DNA of 9,402 nucleotides from an uncultured Prevotellaceae bacterium. GTDB taxonomy: Bacteria; Bacteroidota; Bacteroidia; Bacteroidales; Bacteroidaceae. The stretch lies in NCBI GenBank assembly GCA_946539635.1, contig CAMNHS010000050.1, positions 1-9,402 of the forward strand, written 5' to 3'. Position numbers and translations under genes: made by a program. Shown here in pieces: positions 7,078-9,402 of this stretch. Below the pieces are notes generated by a model. That model saw only the letters and a list, made by a program, of their open reading frames with translations. It was not told the origin of the DNA and made no database searches. Position 1 is the first letter of the stretch, and each line of letters starts with the position of its first letter.

Positions 7078-8211
7078 ATGCGCAATATTGTTATCACCGG
7101 AGGTGCCGGCTTTATCGGCTCTCATGTAGTTCGTCTTTTTGTGAATAAATATCCAGATTATAAGATTATCAACCTGGACAAATTGACATACGCAGGAAAT
7201 CTTGCAAACCTGAAGGACATCGAGAACAAGCCAAACTACAAGTTTGTCAAGATGGACATCTGCGACTTTGACGCCTTCTATCAGCTGATGCAGGATGAGA
7301 AGATTGACGGTATCATCCACCTCGCTGCCGAGAGTCATGTTGACCGTTCTATCAAGGACCCTTTCACCTTTGCAAAGACGAACGTGATGGGCACTCTTTC
7401 TCTGCTTCAGGCAGCAAAACTGTATTGGGAGTCTCTGCCAGAGAAGTATGAAGGCAAGCGCTTCTATCATATCTCTACCGATGAGGTGTATGGTGCTTTG
7501 GCAATGACAAATCCGGAAGGCATAGAGCCTCCATTTACTACGAAGGCAAGTTCCGGTAAGCATCACTTGGCTTATGGTAAGGATTTCTTCTATGAGGACA
7601 CAAAGTATATGCCTCATTCTCCTTATTCAGCCTCAAAGGCAAGCTCTGACCACTTCGTGCGTGCTTTCCACGATACATACGGAATGCCTACGATTGTTAC
7701 GAACTGCTCTAACAACTACGGTCCTTATCAGTTCCCTGAGAAGTTGATACCTCTGTTTATCAATAACATACGTCATCGCAAGCCGCTGCCTGTTTACGGT
7801 AAGGGTGAGAATGTGCGCGACTGGCTCTTTGTTGAAGACCATGCTCGTGCCATAGACCTGATTTTCCATAAGGGTACTATTGCTGAGACATACAATATCG
7901 GTGGTTTCAACGAGTGGAAGAATATCGATATCATCAAGGTGGTCATCAATACTGTTGACAGACTTTTGGGCCGCAAGGAAGGTGAGGATATGAACCTTAT
8001 CACTTACGTGACCGACCGCCTCGGTCATGATGCCCGTTATGCCATCGATTCTTCCAAGTTACAGAGAGAGTTGGGCTGGGAGCCATCACTGCAGTTTGAG
8101 GAAGGTATCGAGAAGACTGTCAAGTGGTATCTCGACAATGAGGAGTGGATGAATAATATCACCTCTGGCGACTACGAGAAGTATTACGAGTCGATGTATA
8201 AGAACAGATAA
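7078..8211 (+). CDS. rmlB: dTDP-glucose 4,6-dehydratase RmlB
   Basis: This 377-residue extended short-chain dehydrogenase/reductase converts dTDP-glucose to dTDP-4-keto-6-deoxyglucose using bound NAD+. The Rossmann motif GGAGFIG sits at 8-14 directly after the start. The catalytic Thr-Asp-Glu is in STDEVYG (Thr134, Asp135, Glu136), and the active YxxxK is Tyr183/Lys187 in YSASK. The family signature NNYGPYQFPEKLIP starts at about 212. Compared with the roughly 355-360-residue enterobacterial RmlB it has a longer segment between the TDE and YxxxK motifs (about 140-180), as in other Bacteroidetes forms. A TTG at 7048 in the same frame would add ten residues, but these would be encoded by the tandem repeat, so ATG 7078 is chosen. 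It lies 30 bases after rmlA and three bases before gmd. Confidence 0.96.
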   Translation: MRNIVITGGAGFIGSHVVRLFVNKYPDYKIINLDKLTYAGNLANLKDIENKPNYKFVKMDICDFDAFYQLMQDEKIDGIIHLAAESHVDRSIKDPFTFAKTNVMGTLSLLQAAKLYWESLPEKYEGKRFYHISTDEVYGALAMTNPEGIEPPFTTKASSGKHHLAYGKDFFYEDTKYMPHSPYSASKASSDHFVRAFHDTYGMPTIVTNCSNNYGPYQFPEKLIPLFINNIRHRKPLPVYGKGENVRDWLFVEDHARAIDLIFHKGTIAETYNIGGFNEWKNIDIIKVVINTVDRLLGRKEGEDMNLITYVTDRLGHDARYAIDSSKLQRELGWEPSLQFEEGIEKTVKWYLDNEEWMNNITSGDYEKYYESMYKNR

Positions 8212-8214
8212 GAA

Positions 8215-9312
8215 ATGGACAAGAAGAGAATTGCTCTCATTACAGGTGTAACAGGTCAGGATGGTTCTTACCTCTCTGAATTCCTTTTGGAGAAAGGCTA
8301 TGAGGTGCATGGCATCATCCGTCGCAGTTCTGTTGATTTCCGTGAGCGTATTGCTCATCTTGAGGGGAAGCCCGATTTTCACCTCCACTATGCTGATATG
8401 AGTGATTCTATGTCACTCGTGAAGTTAGTGGGAAATATTCAGCCAACAGAAATATATAACCTTGCGGCTCAGAGCCATGTTCAGGTGAGTTTTGATGCTC
8501 CGGAGTTTACTGCAGATGTCGATGCTGTCGGTGTTTTGCGTATTCTGGAGGCTGTGCGCACCAATCACCTGGAGAATACCTGCCGCATATATCAGGCTTC
8601 TACGTCGGAGTTGTACGGCAAGGTAGAGGAGGTGCCACAAAATGAGAATACTCCGTTCCATCCTTACAGCCCATACGCTGTTGCAAAACTCTATGGCTAT
8701 TGGATTATCAAGGAATATCGTGAAGCCTACAACATGTTCTGCTGCTCTGGTATCCTGTTTAATCATGAGTCAGAGCGTCGTGGTGAGACCTTCGTTACGC
8801 GAAAGATAACACTTGCTGCAGCACGCATCGCAAACGGTACGCAGGACTGTCTGTATCTGGGTAATCTCGATTCCCTGCGCGACTGGGGGTATGCAAAGGA
8901 TTACGTAGAGTGTATGTGGCTGATACTCCAGCATGACAAACCGGAAGATTTCGTTATTGCCACGGGTGTGCAGCATACCGTTCGTGAGTTTGCTACACTG
9001 GCTTTCCACTATGCTGGCATAGAGTTGAAGTGGGAAGGTGAGGGCATAAACGAGAAGGGCATTGATATTGCAACAGGCAAGACGGTTGTTGCCGTGTCAG
9101 AGATGTTCTACCGTCCTACAGATGTGGTGAATCTTTGGGGTGACCCTTCCAAGGCGAAGAAAGAACTGGGGTGGAATCCGATGAAGACAACCTTCGAGCA
9201 GTTGGTGAAACTGATGGTAAGACATGATGTCGCCAAGATAAAGGCTGACTCTGCTGCTGCACAGGTACATACCAACCTTGCGGAATATCTCGAACAGAGA
9301 GAGCATAGGTGA
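8215..9312 (+). CDS. gmd: GDP-mannose 4,6-dehydratase
   Basis: This 365-residue SDR enzyme converts GDP-D-mannose to GDP-4-keto-6-deoxymannose, the branch point for GDP-L-fucose, GDP-D-rhamnose, GDP-colitose and related sugars. [10 protein letters not shown] (11-20) binds NADP, and IIRRSS (34-39) is the expected site for the 2'-phosphate. Catalytic residues are in STSELYGK (Thr130, Glu132) and YSPYAVAK (Tyr154/Lys158). Specific Gmd markers follow: [16 protein letters not shown] (184-199), [18 protein letters not shown] (215-232) and [21 protein letters not shown] (300-320). The common proline in HESPRRG is Glu187 here. The gene starts three bases after the rmlB stop, inside the rml series, so both sugar pathways are probably expressed together. 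The partner that would finish the sugar (Fcl/WcaG or Rmd) is not in view. Confidence 0.95.
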   Translation: MDKKRIALITGVTGQDGSYLSEFLLEKGYEVHGIIRRSSVDFRERIAHLEGKPDFHLHYADMSDSMSLVKLVGNIQPTEIYNLAAQSHVQVSFDAPEFTADVDAVGVLRILEAVRTNHLENTCRIYQASTSELYGKVEEVPQNENTPFHPYSPYAVAKLYGYWIIKEYREAYNMFCCSGILFNHESERRGETFVTRKITLAAARIANGTQDCLYLGNLDSLRDWGYAKDYVECMWLILQHDKPEDFVIATGVQHTVREFATLAFHYAGIELKWEGEGINEKGIDIATGKTVVAVSEMFYRPTDVVNLWGDPSKAKKELGWNPMKTTFEQLVKLMVRHDVAKIKADSAAAQVHTNLAEYLEQREHR

Positions 9313-9342
9313 TTTTTAGTTTTTTAGTTTTTAGTCTATAGT
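9313..9342 (+). repeat. Tandem TTTT(T)AGT units filling the gmd-rmlD gap
   Basis: After the gmd stop codon come TTTTTAGT (9313-9320), TTTTTAGT (9321-9328), TTTTAGT (9329-9335) and a degenerate CTATAGT (9336-9342), then five bases to the rmlD ATG. The unit is seven to eight bases and differs from that before rmlB, but period and placement are similar. The long T-runs have no stem before them, so it is not a terminator. Confidence 0.75.
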
Positions 9343-9347
9343 TTACA

Positions 9348-9402
9348 ATGAACATATTAGTCACAGGTGCAAATGGGCAACTCGGTAACGAGATGCGCAT
9401 TG
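9348..9402 (+). CDS. rmlD: dTDP-4-dehydrorhamnose reductase RmlD, N-terminal start (partial)
   Basis: Eighteen codons remain before the right edge. They begin MNILVTGANGQLGNEMR, the very characteristic start of RmlD, with the nucleotide-binding glycines at Gly7, Gly10 and Gly13. RmlD makes the last step to dTDP-L-rhamnose by reducing dTDP-4-keto-rhamnose. The identification relies on this short, strongly conserved stretch and on the rmlA-rmlB context. Another RmlD-like SDR is possible but less likely. The start is 35 bases after gmd and follows the T-rich repeat. Confidence 0.85.
   Translation, partial: MNILVTGANGQLGNEMRI

Noticed and set aside
9116..9400. Minus-strand open frame covering the end of gmd and the start of rmlD
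   Set aside because: It crosses two recognised + strand genes and the tandem repeat, and shows no recognisable domain.
1..9402. Mobile elements, CRISPR arrays, tRNA or rRNA genes, toxin-antitoxin pairs
   Set aside because: No transposase, integrase, long terminal inverted repeats, regular repeat-spacer arrays or RNA gene signatures were seen on either strand; the gaps are too short to hold most of them.

Overview
The window reads as a chromosomal segment of a Bacteroidales bacterium, most like Prevotella or a close relative. Four things support this. DnaA is of the Bacteroidetes type. The amidase tail and the Mce protein carry typical Bacteroidales C-terminal features. Two promoters have the Bacteroidetes -7 consensus TAnnTTTG. 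Most starts in the second half lack a clear Shine-Dalgarno sequence. All recognisable genes lie on the + strand and are tightly packed. No stretch over 300 bases lacks a gene; the longest gap is about 100 bases (2441-2541).

Block 1 (1-2440): the end of a probable N-acetylmuramoyl-L-alanine amidase, an Mce/MlaD-like inner-membrane substrate-binding protein, and dnaA. Each pair overlaps by four bases (ATGA), so the three are probably translationally coupled. Block 2 (2442-4261): a promoter, a secreted M23/LysM peptidoglycan hydrolase, and a secreted alpha/beta-hydrolase esterase six bases downstream, closed by a strong Rho-independent terminator. Block 3 (4240 to the window end): a second promoter interleaved with that terminator, a homodimeric-type ABC exporter (MsbA-like architecture), then rmlA, rmlB, gmd and the first codons of rmlD. 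No terminator is visible inside block 3, so it may be one operon that starts with the exporter and continues into nucleotide-sugar synthesis.

Together the window covers envelope maintenance (amidase, Mce lipid transport, M23 hydrolase), replication initiation, and precursor supply for a surface polysaccharide: dTDP-4-keto-6-deoxyglucose towards dTDP-L-rhamnose, and GDP-4-keto-6-deoxymannose towards GDP-fucose or a related sugar. rmlC and a GDP-fucose synthase are not in view and may lie past the right edge.

No clearly new defence, mobile or RNA system is present. The observations most worth a second look are at the DNA level: a promoter whose -33 element sits in a terminator loop, a shared extended promoter module, short degenerate heptad-like repeats filling the gaps before rmlB and rmlD, and dnaA tied translationally to envelope genes.
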